Assembly (NCBI RefSeq): GCF_026196735.1
Contig: NZ_JAPHUF010000012.1
Coordinates: forward strand, 124,001 to 188,000
Length of the DNA: 64,000 bases
DNA from: Sulfurimonas sp.
Lineage (GTDB): Bacteria > Campylobacterota > Campylobacteria > Campylobacterales > Sulfurimonadaceae
Direction of reading: 5' to 3'
The notes under the pieces were generated by a model. It was not told the origin of the DNA and ran no database searches. It saw only the letters and a list, made by a program, of their open reading frames with translations. The position numbers and the translations under genes were made by a program. Of the stretch, positions 1 to 9,425 are shown one piece after another. The stretch's first letter is position 1. Each line of letters opens with the position of its first letter.

Positions 1-1
1 G

Positions 2-1372
2 GGATTTTTATTTAACGGACTGGTGAAATATGACAAAGACTCATCAACAATCATAGGCGATTTGGCAAAAGAGTTTTATTATGAAGACGACAAAACACTT
101 ATCTTCAAATTGCGTGAAAATATTAAGTGGCATGATGGAGAAAAATTTAGTGCAAAAGATGTTGTTTTTACTTACAATGTCTTAGTCTCACCAAAAATAT
201 CTTCACCGTATAGTGCAAGTTTCAGGTTTGTACAGAGTGTTGAAGCTGTTGATGAGCTTACAATAAAAGTAAAATATAAAGAGCCATACTTTAAAGCTTT
301 AGAGACTTGGATGATGGGGATTCTGCCGGAGCATAAGCTCAAAGATGAAGAAAATTTAATGAGTGCATCTTTTAACACAGACCCGGTCGGAACAGGTCCG
401 TATAAACTTTTTCAACTAGAGCACTCCAAAAATATTATCCTTAGTGCATTTGATGATTATTTTGAAGGCAGGGCAAAGATAGATAAAATATCCTTTCATG
501 TTATAGCTGACCCAATGACACGATTTTTGATGTTAAAGTCATCCGCTTTGGATGTTGGAAGCATAGAACCGATGCAGTACGAGAGACAGTTGGATGAGGA
601 TTTTTTTAACAAGTTTAACATTCATGAAAACATCTCTCGTTCATATACATATCTTGGGTTTAATCTGCGACTTGATAAGTTTAAAAACCCAAAAGTAAGA
701 GAAGCTATTTCACTGGCTATAGACAGACAAGAGATAGTGGAGATTTTGTTTTTTAATCATGCAAAGGTTTGTACAGGTCCATTTCTTCCTGCTACACAAG
801 CATTCAACAAAGATATAAAAGCACCTATTCAAAACATAGAAAAAGCAAAAGAACTTTTAGCAGAGGCCGGTTATGATGAAAATAATCCATTTACTTTTGA
901 GATAGTTACATCAAACTCAAGTGCCATAAGACCGTATGCTGCACAGATAATGCAGCATCAATTAAAAAAAGCGGGAGTTATTGTAAATTTGCGAGTCATG
1001 GAGTGGCAGGCATTTTTAAATATGGTAGTTTTTCCTCACGAATTTGATACAGTGCTACTTGGGTGGGGTCTTTCGCCAACACCTGATCCATATATGTTTT
1101 GGCACAGCGACAATGATAAGCAAGGCGGCTTTAATCTAGTTGGATATAAAAATGACAAAATAGACAGGATGATAGAAGAATCTCAAAGCATGATTGATAG
1201 AGAAAAATTATCTAAAATATGGAAAGAGATGTTTAAGATAATAACAGAGGATAATCCATATCTTTTCTTGTATATTCCAAACTCTATAGCAACTGTTAAT
1301 AAAAATATAAAAAATGTAGAGCCGACTGTTAGCGGAATCTGGCACAACTATATAAAATGGGAAAAAGAATGA
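2..1372 (+). CDS. Peptide/oligopeptide ABC transporter substrate-binding protein, 5'-truncated by window edge
   Basis: This is a periplasmic solute-binding protein of the SBP_bac_5 (DppA/OppA-like) family, which delivers peptides or similar solutes to an ABC permease. The frame is open from base 2 and reads GFLFNGLVKYDKD, the usual N-terminal lobe motif of the family, so the GTG at base 23 is internal and the true start lies outside the window. Typical features are the KWHDGEKFSAKDVVFTYN segment, VGTGPYKL, and REAISLAIDRQEI in the second lobe. The signal peptide and roughly the first 50-70 residues are missing. The stop codon overlaps the next gene's start (ATGA), so the two are probably cotranscribed. 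The substrate cannot be told from sequence. Confidence 0.9.
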   Translation, partial: GFLFNGLVKYDKDSSTIIGDLAKEFYYEDDKTLIFKLRENIKWHDGEKFSAKDVVFTYNVLVSPKISSPYSASFRFVQSVEAVDELTIKVKYKEPYFKALETWMMGILPEHKLKDEENLMSASFNTDPVGTGPYKLFQLEHSKNIILSAFDDYFEGRAKIDKISFHVIADPMTRFLMLKSSALDVGSIEPMQYERQLDEDFFNKFNIHENISRSYTYLGFNLRLDKFKNPKVREAISLAIDRQEIVEILFFNHAKVCTGPFLPATQAFNKDIKAPIQNIEKAKELLAEAGYDENNPFTFEIVTSNSSAIRPYAAQIMQHQLKKAGVIVNLRVMEWQAFLNMVVFPHEFDTVLLGWGLSPTPDPYMFWHSDNDKQGGFNLVGYKNDKIDRMIEESQSMIDREKLSKIWKEMFKIITEDNPYLFLYIPNSIATVNKNIKNVEPTVSGIWHNYIKWEKE

Positions 1373-2025
1373 TAATACTTTTTGATTTAGATGGTACACT
1401 TATAGACTCAACAGACGCCATCGTAAGTACTTTTCATCATTCATTTAGGGTTCATAACTTTGAACATGTAGAAGATGAAAAGATAAAAGCACTTATTGGC
1501 TACCCTCTGGATGTAATGTACAGCGAACTTGGCGTAAGTGATAATATGGTCTGGGATTTTGTTGCGACCTATAAAGAAGAATATAGAAAAATATCAACAA
1601 TTAAAACATTGTTATTGCCTAATGCGATAGAGAGTATTAAAAAAGCAAGCGAGTTTGCAACACTTGGCATTGTAACTACCAAAACAGGCAAGTACTCTAA
1701 AATTTTGATGCAACATTTTGATTTAATGAAGTATTTTGAAGTCTTAATAGGCAGAGAAGATGTCCAAAATCCAAAACCACATGAAGAACCAATACTAAAA
1801 GCTTTGGAAGTTTTAGATACAAGCAATAAAGAAATTTGGATGATTGGAGACACAAAACTAGATCTCATTTCAGCCAAAAAAGCACAAGTAAACTCAATAG
1901 GCGTTTTATGCGGATATGGAGATAAAGAAACACTTAATGAGTTTTCAAATGTTATATTAAATGATGCTTTTGAAGCTGTGCTATACTTAGAAAATAGGAA
2001 GAAATCACACACTTTGATTAGTTAA
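1369..2025 (+). CDS. HAD-superfamily phosphatase (phosphoglycolate phosphatase-like)
   Basis: This is a cytosolic haloacid-dehalogenase hydrolase of about 218 residues. The start is set at the ATG that overlaps the upstream stop as ATGA; an in-frame ATG four codons upstream (1357) is an alternative. Motif I is FDLDGTLIDST (nucleophile Asp), motif II is the VTTKTG region, and motif III/IV is the Lys in NPKPHEEP followed by MIGDTKLDLISAKKA. The cap insertion after motif I and the overall length fit the Gph/PgmB subgroup that removes phosphate from small phosphorylated metabolites such as 2-phosphoglycolate. The exact substrate is not shown by the sequence. No specific functional link to the transporter gene is evident. 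Confidence 0.85.
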   Translation: MIILFDLDGTLIDSTDAIVSTFHHSFRVHNFEHVEDEKIKALIGYPLDVMYSELGVSDNMVWDFVATYKEEYRKISTIKTLLLPNAIESIKKASEFATLGIVTTKTGKYSKILMQHFDLMKYFEVLIGREDVQNPKPHEEPILKALEVLDTSNKEIWMIGDTKLDLISAKKAQVNSIGVLCGYGDKETLNEFSNVILNDAFEAVLYLENRKKSHTLIS

Positions 2026-2090
2026 TTATAAACTGTATAAGTTCAAGCTATTTTTAAGAGTAAGTTGTCTAAAATGTGTGGTAATTTAGA

Positions 2091-2103
2091 GTCAAATGTT
2101 GAC
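2091..2103. promoter_or_regulatory. Candidate operator (GTCAA-N3-TTGAC palindrome) upstream of porC
   Basis: A perfect 5-bp inverted repeat, GTCAA ATG TTGAC, is followed directly by a TATATAA stretch (2104-2110) that could act as a -10 box. The site lies 25 bp before the porC start. A regulator bound here would cover the promoter. The regulator is unknown. Confidence 0.35.
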
Positions 2104-2128
2104 TATATAAAAAATTGAAGGAGAGTTA

Positions 2129-2686
2129 ATGCTAGAAATTAGATGGCATAGTCGCGCTGGTCAAGGTGCTGTTACAGGTGCAAAAGGTTTAGCAGATGTT
2201 ATTTCTACAACCGGTAAGCATGTACAGGCGTTTGCATTTTACGGATCAGCTAAGCGTGGAGCTGCAATGACGGCATATAATCGTGTTGATGATAAAGTCA
2301 TTATGAATCATGAAAAATACATGATACCAGATTATGTTTTTGTTATTGACCCTGCATTAGCTATAACAACGGATGTTACGCTTAATCATAAAGACACAAC
2401 AAAATATATTATTACTACTCATTTGAGTACCGATGAACTAGTGAAGGCTCAGCCAAAACTAGAAGGCAAGGAAGTTTACACTGTAGATTGTATTAGGATT
2501 GCACAAGAAACTATTGGTCGTCCTATACCAAATACGCCAATGCTTGGTGCATTTATGAAAATATCTGGAATGTATGAAATTGATTTCTTTAAAGAGAGTA
2601 TGAAAAGGGTTCTTGGAAAATTACCACAAAAAATTATCGACGCGAATATGATTGCAATTCAACGCGCTTATGATGAAGTGAAATAG
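2129..2686 (+). CDS. porC: Pyruvate:ferredoxin oxidoreductase, gamma subunit
   Basis: This is the gamma subunit of the four-subunit pyruvate:ferredoxin (flavodoxin) oxidoreductase. The enzyme interconverts pyruvate plus CoA with acetyl-CoA plus CO2 and works in the reductive direction in Campylobacterota that fix carbon by the reductive TCA cycle. The N-terminus EIRWHSRAGQGAVTGAKGLADV and FAFYGSAKRGAAMTAYNRV are family signatures, and the 185-residue length is normal. A good ribosome binding site (GGAGAG) precedes the ATG. It is the first gene of a tight operon ordered gamma, delta, alpha, beta, as in Helicobacter porCDAB. A small palindrome at 2091-2103 may control the operon. Confidence 0.95.
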   Translation: MLEIRWHSRAGQGAVTGAKGLADVISTTGKHVQAFAFYGSAKRGAAMTAYNRVDDKVIMNHEKYMIPDYVFVIDPALAITTDVTLNHKDTTKYIITTHLSTDELVKAQPKLEGKEVYTVDCIRIAQETIGRPIPNTPMLGAFMKISGMYEIDFFKESMKRVLGKLPQKIIDANMIAIQRAYDEVK

Positions 2687-2692
2687 GAGGCT

Positions 2693-3094
2693 ATGATGGC
2701 AAACAAAGGATGGGATGAATTTGAAATCGGAGCTATGCTTCGTTCATTTGACGGTGTTGCAGCAACTGAAATAGCTACAACACATGCAGAGGATCGTAAA
2801 TATTCACCAAGTAACTCTTTTACAGCAAGTGTAGCTGACTGGAGAATCGAAAAACCGATATTTAATAAAGATTTTTGTATTGATTGTCAGTTTTGTTGGA
2901 TTTACTGTCCAGATATCTCTATCATTTCAAGAGATAAAAAACTGATCGGTGTAGATATGGATCATTGTAAAGGTTGTGGTATCTGTGTAGAGGTTTGTCC
3001 TACAAACCCTAAATCACTTTTAATGTTCCCCGAACAAGCAGAAGAAGAAGCAGAGTTAGCAAATTGGCCTGCAAAAGATGAAGAGGAAAAATAA
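2693..3094 (+). CDS. porD: Pyruvate:ferredoxin oxidoreductase, delta (ferredoxin-like) subunit
   Basis: This is the electron-transfer subunit of pyruvate:ferredoxin oxidoreductase, 133 residues with two [4Fe-4S] motifs: CIDCQFCWIYCPD and CKGCGICVEVCPT. These pass electrons between the thiamine site of the beta subunit and the external ferredoxin or flavodoxin. The N-terminal part, roughly residues 1-55, is an extension typical of the epsilon-type delta subunit. A strong AGGAGG ribosome binding site overlaps the end of porC. Two adjacent ATG codons (2693, 2696) are both possible starts. The final stop overlaps the porA ATG by one base, suggesting translational coupling. Confidence 0.95.
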   Translation: MMANKGWDEFEIGAMLRSFDGVAATEIATTHAEDRKYSPSNSFTASVADWRIEKPIFNKDFCIDCQFCWIYCPDISIISRDKKLIGVDMDHCKGCGICVEVCPTNPKSLLMFPEQAEEEAELANWPAKDEEEK

Positions 3095-4317
3095 TGGCAT
3101 TTGATAAAATGGAATTAAAAGATATAGAAGTGTGGGATGGTAATCACGCTGCAGCACAAGCACTAAGACAGTGTCAAGTTGATGTTGTTGCTGCTTACCC
3201 TATTACTCCCTCAACTCCGATTGTTGAAGGTTATGCAAAATTTCAAGCCGACAATTATATTGAAGGTGAGTATGTAATGGTTGAATCTGAGCATGCTGCA
3301 ATGTCTGCATGTATCGGTGCTGCTGCTGCCGGTGGGCGTGTTGCGACTGCAACTTCGTCTCAAGGTTTTGCTTTAATGGTAGAGACTCTTTATCAATCAT
3401 CAGGTATGCGTTTACCAATCGTTTTAAATGTTGTAAACCGTGCACTTGCTGCTCCACTTAATGTTAATGGTGACCATTCAGATATGTATCTTGGTCGTGA
3501 CAGCGGTTGGATTCAACTTGATTCTTACTGTCCACAAGATGCTTATGATTTAAACTTTATTGCATTTAAAGTTTGTGAAGATCATGATGTAAGACTTCCA
3601 TGTATGGTTCACCAAGATGGTTTCATGACCTCTCATACTGCTCAAGGTGTGCATACGCTTACTGATGATGAAGGTTATGGTTTTGTTGGTGAATATAAAC
3701 CGATGAATGACATGTTAGACTTTGATCATCCTGTAACTCATGGTGTTCAAACAGAAGAAGACTGGCATTTTGAGCATAAAGCTCGTCAGCACAATGACCT
3801 TATGACTAAAGTTTTACCAAAAATTCAAACAGCGTTTGATGATTTTGAAAAATTAAGCGGTCGTAAATATAATATAGTTGAAAAGTACGATATGGATGAT
3901 GCTGATGTAGCAGTTGTTTGTATGGGTACATCAGTTGAAACTGCTCGTGAAGTTGCAACTGAGATGAGAGCTAAAGGAATTAAGGCTGGTGTTGTTGGTA
4001 TTCGTGTTATTCGCCCATTCCCATTCTTCCAAGTTCAAGAAGCTCTTAAAAATGTAAAAGCTATCGCTACTCTTGATCGTTCAGCTCCTGGTGGAACAGT
4101 TGGTATGCTATTTAATGAAATGGCAGGCGCAATGTACAATTTAGATACAAGACCTATGATTAGCGGTAAGATTTACGGTCTTGGTGGTCGTGATTTAACT
4201 AAAGCACATTTAGTAGATTTATATACTGAGCTTCAAGCTAATGTTGACGCTGGTAAAATAACTACTCCATTACAACAGTTTATTGGTGTTCGCGGACCGA
4301 AACTGTCATTTTTATAA
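3094..4317 (+). CDS. porA: Pyruvate:ferredoxin oxidoreductase, alpha subunit
   Basis: This is the alpha subunit (407 residues) of the Por complex, carrying the pyrimidine-binding half of the thiamine diphosphate site and the transketolase-like C-terminal domain. Diagnostic stretches are AAYPITPSTPIVE near residue 33, the ESEHAAMSACIGAAAAGGRVATATSSQG core, and RVIRPFPFFQV in domain II. Length is normal for the separate (not fused) enzyme. It begins on the last base of porD and is followed 11 bp later by porB, so the four genes form one unit. Nothing is degenerate in the visible motifs. Confidence 0.96.
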   Translation: MAFDKMELKDIEVWDGNHAAAQALRQCQVDVVAAYPITPSTPIVEGYAKFQADNYIEGEYVMVESEHAAMSACIGAAAAGGRVATATSSQGFALMVETLYQSSGMRLPIVLNVVNRALAAPLNVNGDHSDMYLGRDSGWIQLDSYCPQDAYDLNFIAFKVCEDHDVRLPCMVHQDGFMTSHTAQGVHTLTDDEGYGFVGEYKPMNDMLDFDHPVTHGVQTEEDWHFEHKARQHNDLMTKVLPKIQTAFDDFEKLSGRKYNIVEKYDMDDADVAVVCMGTSVETAREVATEMRAKGIKAGVVGIRVIRPFPFFQVQEALKNVKAIATLDRSAPGGTVGMLFNEMAGAMYNLDTRPMISGKIYGLGGRDLTKAHLVDLYTELQANVDAGKITTPLQQFIGVRGPKLSFL

Positions 4318-4328
4318 GGGAGAAAACT

Positions 4329-5285
4329 ATGAGTGAAATGAAAAAAATAAAAAACTTAAAAGAGTTTTCAACATCGGCTGACCGTTTTGAGGGTGCCAAC
4401 CTATTATGTCCTGGTTGTGCTCACTCTATTATTGTTCGTGAAGTTTTAAACGCAACTAACGATGATATGGTACTTTCTGCATCTACTGGATGTCTTGAGG
4501 TTTGTACTGCTGTATATCCATATACTTCGTGGGATGCTTCTTGGATTCATATCGGTTTTGAAAATGGTTCAACAGCAGTTGCGGGTGCTGAGTCAATGTA
4601 CAATGCGCTTAAAAGAAAAGGTCGCCTAAAGCAACCTGAGCGTAACCCTAAGTTTGTCTCTTTTGCAGGTGACGGTGCGTCTTATGATATCGGATTCCAA
4701 TGGATTTCTGGTTGTATGGAACGCGGACACAATATTATGCATGTTGTTTTAGATAATGAAGTATATGCAAATACCGGTGGACAGCGTTCATCTTCTACGC
4801 CAATTGGTGGTAGTAATACTACAACTCCAGCTGGTACACATAGTTATGGTGAGAAGAAAAATAAAAAAGATATGATTTCTATCATGGCAGCTCACCATAT
4901 TCCATATGCTGCACAAGTTGCTCCAAATAAATGGAAAGATATGGTTAAGAAAATCCAACACGGTTTTTCAGTTGATGGACCGGTATTTATTAATGCTGTA
5001 TCACCATGTACAACTGAGTGGAAATTTGACCCTAAAGATACAATGATGTTAACTGACTTATCAACTGACTCATTAGTATTTCCATTATATGAGGTTATAG
5101 ATGGCAGAGAGTTAAATATTACTTATCGCCCTAAAAATGTTGTTCCTGTAGAGGAGTATTTAGCTGCACAAGGTCGTTTTAAGCACTTGTTTAAAGATCA
5201 ATATAAGCATATGATCAAAGAGTGGCAAGATAGAGTAGATGATAATTGGGCATATTTACAACGCCGTGAAGAAGCTCGCGTATAA
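4329..5285 (+). CDS. porB: Pyruvate:ferredoxin oxidoreductase, beta subunit (TPP-binding)
   Basis: This is the beta subunit (318 residues), which binds the diphosphate of thiamine diphosphate and a proximal [4Fe-4S] cluster. LLCPGCAHS and STGCLEVC supply cluster cysteines. The thiamine motif runs from FAGDGASYDIGF to DNEVYANTGGQ, the GDG-to-N pattern of this enzyme class, and the STPIGG loop follows. A good GGGAG ribosome binding site lies upstream. It closes the por operon; a nested hairpin (5319-5361) lies between it and the convergent cheR gene. Confidence 0.96.
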   Translation: MSEMKKIKNLKEFSTSADRFEGANLLCPGCAHSIIVREVLNATNDDMVLSASTGCLEVCTAVYPYTSWDASWIHIGFENGSTAVAGAESMYNALKRKGRLKQPERNPKFVSFAGDGASYDIGFQWISGCMERGHNIMHVVLDNEVYANTGGQRSSSTPIGGSNTTTPAGTHSYGEKKNKKDMISIMAAHHIPYAAQVAPNKWKDMVKKIQHGFSVDGPVFINAVSPCTTEWKFDPKDTMMLTDLSTDSLVFPLYEVIDGRELNITYRPKNVVPVEEYLAAQGRFKHLFKDQYKHMIKEWQDRVDDNWAYLQRREEARV

Positions 5286-5318
5286 AAAAAGCTTCTAGCT
5301 TCGGCACATCTTGCGTCC

Positions 5319-5361
5319 AACTCAGTTACGGCAGGCTATTAGCCTAGCCTTTAACTGAGTT
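5319..5361. terminator. Nested stem-loop between convergent porB and cheR
   Basis: An outer perfect 10-bp inverted repeat (5319-5328 with 5352-5361, AACTCAGTTA/TAACTGAGTT) encloses a second 5-bp hairpin (AGGCT ATT AGCCT, 5333-5345). It lies between two converging genes and probably ends transcripts from both sides. There is no clear U-tract, so it may be Rho-assisted or simply a 3' stabilising structure. Confidence 0.5.
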
Positions 5362-5468
5362 AAACTCAATCTATACCAAATCTAAAACTTTTATATACTT
5401 TAGTAACTTATTGTTTTTTCCTAAAACCTTTCATCTATTTCATTAAAACTTTTAAATATATATCATTT

Positions 5469-6251
5469 TTAAAACAAATCTGCATGACCAAAAAATATCT
5501 CTTGTTCTTCATTTTTACGCATGCTCTCTAAAATCTCTTTTGCTTTTATTTTAGTCTCTCTATCAAAATAGATAAGCATATTTCTTGAAAATATAAAGTC
5601 AAATTTACCGAGTGATTTAAAAGATGGATCAAACAGATTTGCAAGTTTATATGTTACTTGAGATTTTACAATAGGTTTTAAAATATAATGTTTTTCATCT
5701 TCAACAAAGTATTTATCTAAAATAGAGTCTGAAAGATTACGAATATTTCGTACTTTATATACAGCTGTTTTTGCATCTAAGATTGCAAGTGCATTGATGT
5801 CAATGCCCAATATTTTAAAATTATCAGGTGTAACTCCAGCTTCTAAAAGTGCGATTGCAATGCTATATGGCTCTTCACCAGTTGCAGAAGGTGCACAAAG
5901 AATGTCTACTTTTTTATTGGATTTTTTAACTAACTCGACAAGTTTTTGAATTTGACTGAACTCTCTGTAAAAAAATGTCTCATTAGTAGTAAGGTAGTCA
6001 ATTAATTCTTGTTTTATATCTTTATCTGCTTTTACGGTTTCTAAAAGTTTTGTAAAAGAGTATATGTCTCTATGTCTACAAAATGTTGTTAGTTTACTTT
6101 TCAATATACTGGTTTGTTTCTCAAAAGTAACACCTGTTTCATTTTTAAAATAATCAGAAATTATCTCAATATTTGTAAAGTCTTCAACATGAACTTCTTT
6201 TTGCTCAGCTTCACTTGTATCTTGTATTTTCTTTTTAAAAAAACTAAACAT
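5469..6251 (-). CDS. cheR: Chemotaxis protein methyltransferase CheR
   Basis: This enzyme methylates glutamate side chains of chemoreceptors using S-adenosylmethionine, for adaptation in chemotaxis. The start is the ATG that overlaps the cheB stop (TAATG); an in-frame TTG at 6260 is less likely. The 260-residue protein has the small helical N-terminal domain, then LTTNETFFYREFSQ (the receptor-substrate motif), the SAM site ILCAPSATGEEPYSIAI, GIDINALAI, and FDFIFSRNMLIYFD. The last part is short compared with E. coli CheR. It forms a cluster with cheB and a chemoreceptor gene transcribed in the same direction. Confidence 0.93.
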   Translation of the reverse strand: MFSFFKKKIQDTSEAEQKEVHVEDFTNIEIISDYFKNETGVTFEKQTSILKSKLTTFCRHRDIYSFTKLLETVKADKDIKQELIDYLTTNETFFYREFSQIQKLVELVKKSNKKVDILCAPSATGEEPYSIAIALLEAGVTPDNFKILGIDINALAILDAKTAVYKVRNIRNLSDSILDKYFVEDEKHYILKPIVKSQVTYKLANLFDPSFKSLGKFDFIFSRNMLIYFDRETKIKAKEILESMRKNEEQEIFFGHADLF

Positions 6252-6838
6252 TAGTCGCAAAATTCCTTTATTTTATTGATTATTGTGTTTATATCAGATA
6301 TTTCTATATTTGGCACTTCTTTTCTGGCTCGACAAGGCATACCGTCTACAATGGCACTTTCTTCACTCTCCGTGAGTGTTCTTGCTCCGTTTAAGCTTAA
6401 GTTCTTGCATCCACTTACTCCATCTTCTCCAATGCCGGTAAGTATTACAGCAAGTATCTCTATCTTATTTGTAAATTGTACAAATGAATTAAATATAATA
6501 TTTATATCAGGATTATACTGAGTATTTAATGATGATTTTTTATTAAAGTAAAATTGAGAGTTAACAGTGGTCAATCCTTCACAAAGATATATTTGAGCTG
6601 CATTAACTGCATATCCGTCTTGTGCCATGCAGAGTGGGTTAATATTGTTTTCTCTTAAACGAGAAGCAAAGCTTGGTACAAAACCCTCAACCATATGTTG
6701 CGCAATAATTATAGTTGTATTTGTTAGAATAGGTAGCGACTTTACAATTTTTTCTATTCGTCCAGGGCCTCCGGTGGAGGCGCCAATTAGAACTATTTTC
6801 TTAGGTACGGAAAGTTTCAAGTTTAGCGTGCAGGTCAT
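6251..6838 (-). CDS. cheB: Stand-alone CheB methylesterase domain
   Basis: This protein-glutamate methylesterase reverses CheR methylation of chemoreceptors. The 195-residue protein is only the C-terminal catalytic domain: the Ser is in [10 protein letters not shown], the His in IIAQHM, and the Asp in [10 protein letters not shown]. No response-regulator receiver domain is present, which is usual in Campylobacterota, so activity is probably not controlled by CheA phosphorylation in the classical way. The assumed ATG at 6838 overlaps the end of the upstream chemoreceptor gene by 38 bp; a later TTG or GTG start is possible. The 3' end overlaps the cheR start, suggesting translational coupling. 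Confidence 0.92.
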   Translation of the reverse strand: MTCTLNLKLSVPKKIVLIGASTGGPGRIEKIVKSLPILTNTTIIIAQHMVEGFVPSFASRLRENNINPLCMAQDGYAVNAAQIYLCEGLTTVNSQFYFNKKSSLNTQYNPDINIIFNSFVQFTNKIEILAVILTGIGEDGVSGCKNLSLNGARTLTESEESAIVDGMPCRARKEVPNIEISDINTIINKIKEFCD

Positions 6839-8759
6839 CAGTCATAGAGTTTAAGTGATCAGCTGCAGCAGCAATCTCTTCAACATTACGAGCATTTTGT
6901 GAAGATATTTCATTTATCTCAGCAACTTGAGTCACAATAGACTCAACATTAGTTCCGGTTTTTTCAAAGTCAGTAACAGTTCTGTCACTCGCATTAACTG
7001 CTTCATCTACAATTGCAACGGTAAGATTGATTTTTGTTTCAACATCAGTTGCAGTTATTGCAAGTGCCTGTATTTCTTCAGAGTTAGAACTCATCTGTCC
7101 ACTTACATCACCTATTGATTGAACTATGACATTGATAGTTGCATTGATTTCTGTAAGAGATTTCTGAGTTCTCTCTGCCAGTTTTCTTACTTCATCAGCA
7201 ACAACTGCAAATCCACGGCCATGTTCACCGGCTCTTGCTGCTTCAATGGCTGCATTTAGTGCAAGCAGGTTTGTCTGGTCTGCAATGTCTGAGATAACCT
7301 CAAGAACTTGCTTAACTTCATTTGCATCAACTGAGAGTGTGCTCATTCTCTGAGATAGCGCAGTTTCCAATTCGGCGCTATGTTGAATCTTAGATGTAAG
7401 GGCTACAACATCATTGCGAGCCTCACCAAGATTTTCATTTGCTTTCATAATATCTTTTTTAGATGTTTGAGCATCAGCAATAGAAGTTGTAATCTCATTT
7501 TGAATCTCGTTTGCTTTTGCAGTTGCTGCATCAATAACTAGTACAGAGTCTTCAACATTTTTTCCAACACCAATTGCAGTAGTGGAGAGTTCATGGGATA
7601 TAGAAGCATTTTCAGAAGAACCTAGTTTAGAAATTTCTATAATATTTTTAAGCTCTTTTATTAAGGAGTTGAAGCTTTTAGCCATCTGAGAGATTTCTAG
7701 CGGTGCATTTTCATCAACAGTTAGAGTAAGGTTTTTGTTCTTTTCTATATCTAAAAGTGTTTCTTTAAATCGGTCTATCGGCTTAGAGATAGAATTTTTT
7801 ATAAAGTAGAGATTAAAAGAAACAATAAAAATTAAAAGAAATACCAGTAAAGAAGAAATTAGCAATATAACACTTCTTGCTTCTTCTGTCTCTTCAATGT
7901 TTATGGCGATAACATATTTAAAAACTTCCTTTTCAACTTCTCTAAGCAGATCTATAGAGTCAGTTACATTTTTAAACCATACAGACGGTTCAATATTAAA
8001 GTTTCCATCCATTCCTTTGTGCATCGCTACATCTATCATCTCTAAAGTCTTAGTTACAGACTCGCCTTTATATGTGTTTTTATGAAACTTTCTTACCTCA
8101 CTTGGGGCAAGTGTGATAAATCTTTGCAAGTTGATTTTATATGCCCCTATATTGCCAGCAAAAGAGAAGTAGGTATTCCCTGCAAATGTATTTTTAGTAA
8201 AAGCACCGTTTAGATTTGCTCTTATCTGCCCAAGTTGCTCTTTTACGGAAGCTAAGTGAGTATATGCCTGAATAGCGTTTCTTTCGTTTTTTATATCCAT
8301 ATTTGATGGAATTATTGTGGCAGTACTAATTGTTGCTACAATTATTTTTGAGAAGTAAGCTCCTACCTCAGGTCCTTTAAGGGCAAGTGAATCCACGGAA
8401 GTTCTTTTTTGGTTTAGTTCGTTAAAGTTTTGCATAACAGAGATGTCTCCATTTGTAGAAGCATAAACTTTTTTTATATCTTCTATTGCACTATCAGCTT
8501 TTTGTCTTATTGCTGGAATCTTATCTTTGTTTTTTTCTCCGTCGTTTGCAGCATATCCGACACTTAAGCCTCTTTCTATCTGCAAGTAGTGGATAGCTTT
8601 TGCTAAAGCTTGTGTTTCTAAGATACGATTTTTTGTCGTTTCAAGATTATTTAGTTTTTCAAGATGCTCGTTTATCTTGATGATTGAAAGCGCTAGTATT
8701 ACCATTATCGGGATTAATGATAAAAGGAGCAACCTTGCTTTTATACTTAATTTATTCAT
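6801..8759 (-). CDS. Methyl-accepting chemotaxis protein with NIT-like sensor domain
   Basis: This is a membrane chemoreceptor of 652 residues. Transmembrane helix 1 is at about residues 9-29. The periplasmic part, about 30-290, contains [17 protein letters not shown], which matches the Q-x-ERG signature of nitrate/nitrite-sensing (NIT) domains. Transmembrane helix 2 is at about 297-321. A HAMP segment ([19 protein letters not shown]) and a long signalling coiled coil follow, with the highly conserved hairpin tip [35 protein letters not shown]. No CheR-binding pentapeptide is seen at the C-terminus. The gene heads a cluster with cheB and cheR. The NIT assignment is by motif only, and the ligand is unproven. 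Confidence 0.9.
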   Translation of the reverse strand: MNKLSIKARLLLLSLIPIMVILALSIIKINEHLEKLNNLETTKNRILETQALAKAIHYLQIERGLSVGYAANDGEKNKDKIPAIRQKADSAIEDIKKVYASTNGDISVMQNFNELNQKRTSVDSLALKGPEVGAYFSKIIVATISTATIIPSNMDIKNERNAIQAYTHLASVKEQLGQIRANLNGAFTKNTFAGNTYFSFAGNIGAYKINLQRFITLAPSEVRKFHKNTYKGESVTKTLEMIDVAMHKGMDGNFNIEPSVWFKNVTDSIDLLREVEKEVFKYVIAINIEETEEARSVILLISSLLVFLLIFIVSFNLYFIKNSISKPIDRFKETLLDIEKNKNLTLTVDENAPLEISQMAKSFNSLIKELKNIIEISKLGSSENASISHELSTTAIGVGKNVEDSVLVIDAATAKANEIQNEITTSIADAQTSKKDIMKANENLGEARNDVVALTSKIQHSAELETALSQRMSTLSVDANEVKQVLEVISDIADQTNLLALNAAIEAARAGEHGRGFAVVADEVRKLAERTQKSLTEINATINVIVQSIGDVSGQMSSNSEEIQALAITATDVETKINLTVAIVDEAVNASDRTVTDFEKTGTNVESIVTQVAEINEISSQNARNVEEIAAAADHLNSMTDDLHAKLETFRT

Positions 8760-8879
8760 TAATTTATACCTTTATTTTTTTTTTAAACTAATACTAACAC
8801 AATTGTCTTTACTTTATAACAATTAATTATACTTTCACGCCATGGCAATGTGTTTGTTACCTTTTGTAAAATAAAAAGA

Positions 8880-8888
8880 TGCTAAAAT
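8880..8888 (+). promoter_or_regulatory. Extended -10 promoter of luxS
   Basis: TG-C-TAAAAT is an extended -10 element without an obvious -35 box, as expected for sigma70 promoters of Campylobacterota. It would start a leader of about 20-25 nt ahead of the luxS ATG at 8918. The surrounding 8760-8917 intergenic region is A/T-rich and separates divergent genes; nothing else was identified in it. Confidence 0.5.
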
Positions 8889-8917
8889 ACAACAATTTTA
8901 AAATATAGGAATTTTAT

Positions 8918-9424
8918 ATGCCATTATTAGACAGTTTTACAGTTGACCACACAATTATGCCTGCTCCGGCAGTTCGCCGTGCAAAGGGGATGAAAACTCC
9001 AAGTGGAGATGACATTACAGTATTTGATCTAAGATTTGTTAAGCCAAACGAAGAGACTCTTTCATCTGAGGGTATTCATACACTAGAACATCTGTTTGCC
9101 GGTTTTATGAGAGATCATTTAAACAGCGATAAGGTAGAGATTATCGACCTCTCTCCGATGGGTTGTCGTACAGGTTTTTACATGTCACTGCTTGGTGCTC
9201 CGGATGAGAAAACTGTTGCAGATGCTTGGGAAGCTTCAATGAAAGATGTTTTAGAGGTTAAAGAGCAAAAAGATATTCCAGAACTCAATCTTTACCAGTG
9301 CGGAACTTATAAAATGCACTCTCTTGCAGATGCAAAAGATATTGCCAAAGTGGTTTTAAGTAAGCATATAGGCATTATGGACAATGATGCATTAGCACTT
9401 GATTTATCTAAAGTGGAGCAGTAA
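8918..9424 (+). CDS. luxS: S-ribosylhomocysteine lyase LuxS
   Basis: LuxS cleaves S-ribosylhomocysteine to homocysteine and the precursor of autoinducer-2, in the activated methyl cycle. The 168-residue length is typical. The metal ligands are seen as H54 and H58 in GIHTLEHLF (with catalytic E57) and C128 in [10 protein letters not shown]; the catalytic Cys is C83 in [11 protein letters not shown]. An extended -10 promoter lies just upstream. Two small uncharacterised genes follow closely in the same direction and may be cotranscribed. Confidence 0.97.
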   Translation: MPLLDSFTVDHTIMPAPAVRRAKGMKTPSGDDITVFDLRFVKPNEETLSSEGIHTLEHLFAGFMRDHLNSDKVEIIDLSPMGCRTGFYMSLLGAPDEKTVADAWEASMKDVLEVKEQKDIPELNLYQCGTYKMHSLADAKDIAKVVLSKHIGIMDNDALALDLSKVEQ

Positions 9425-9425
9425 G

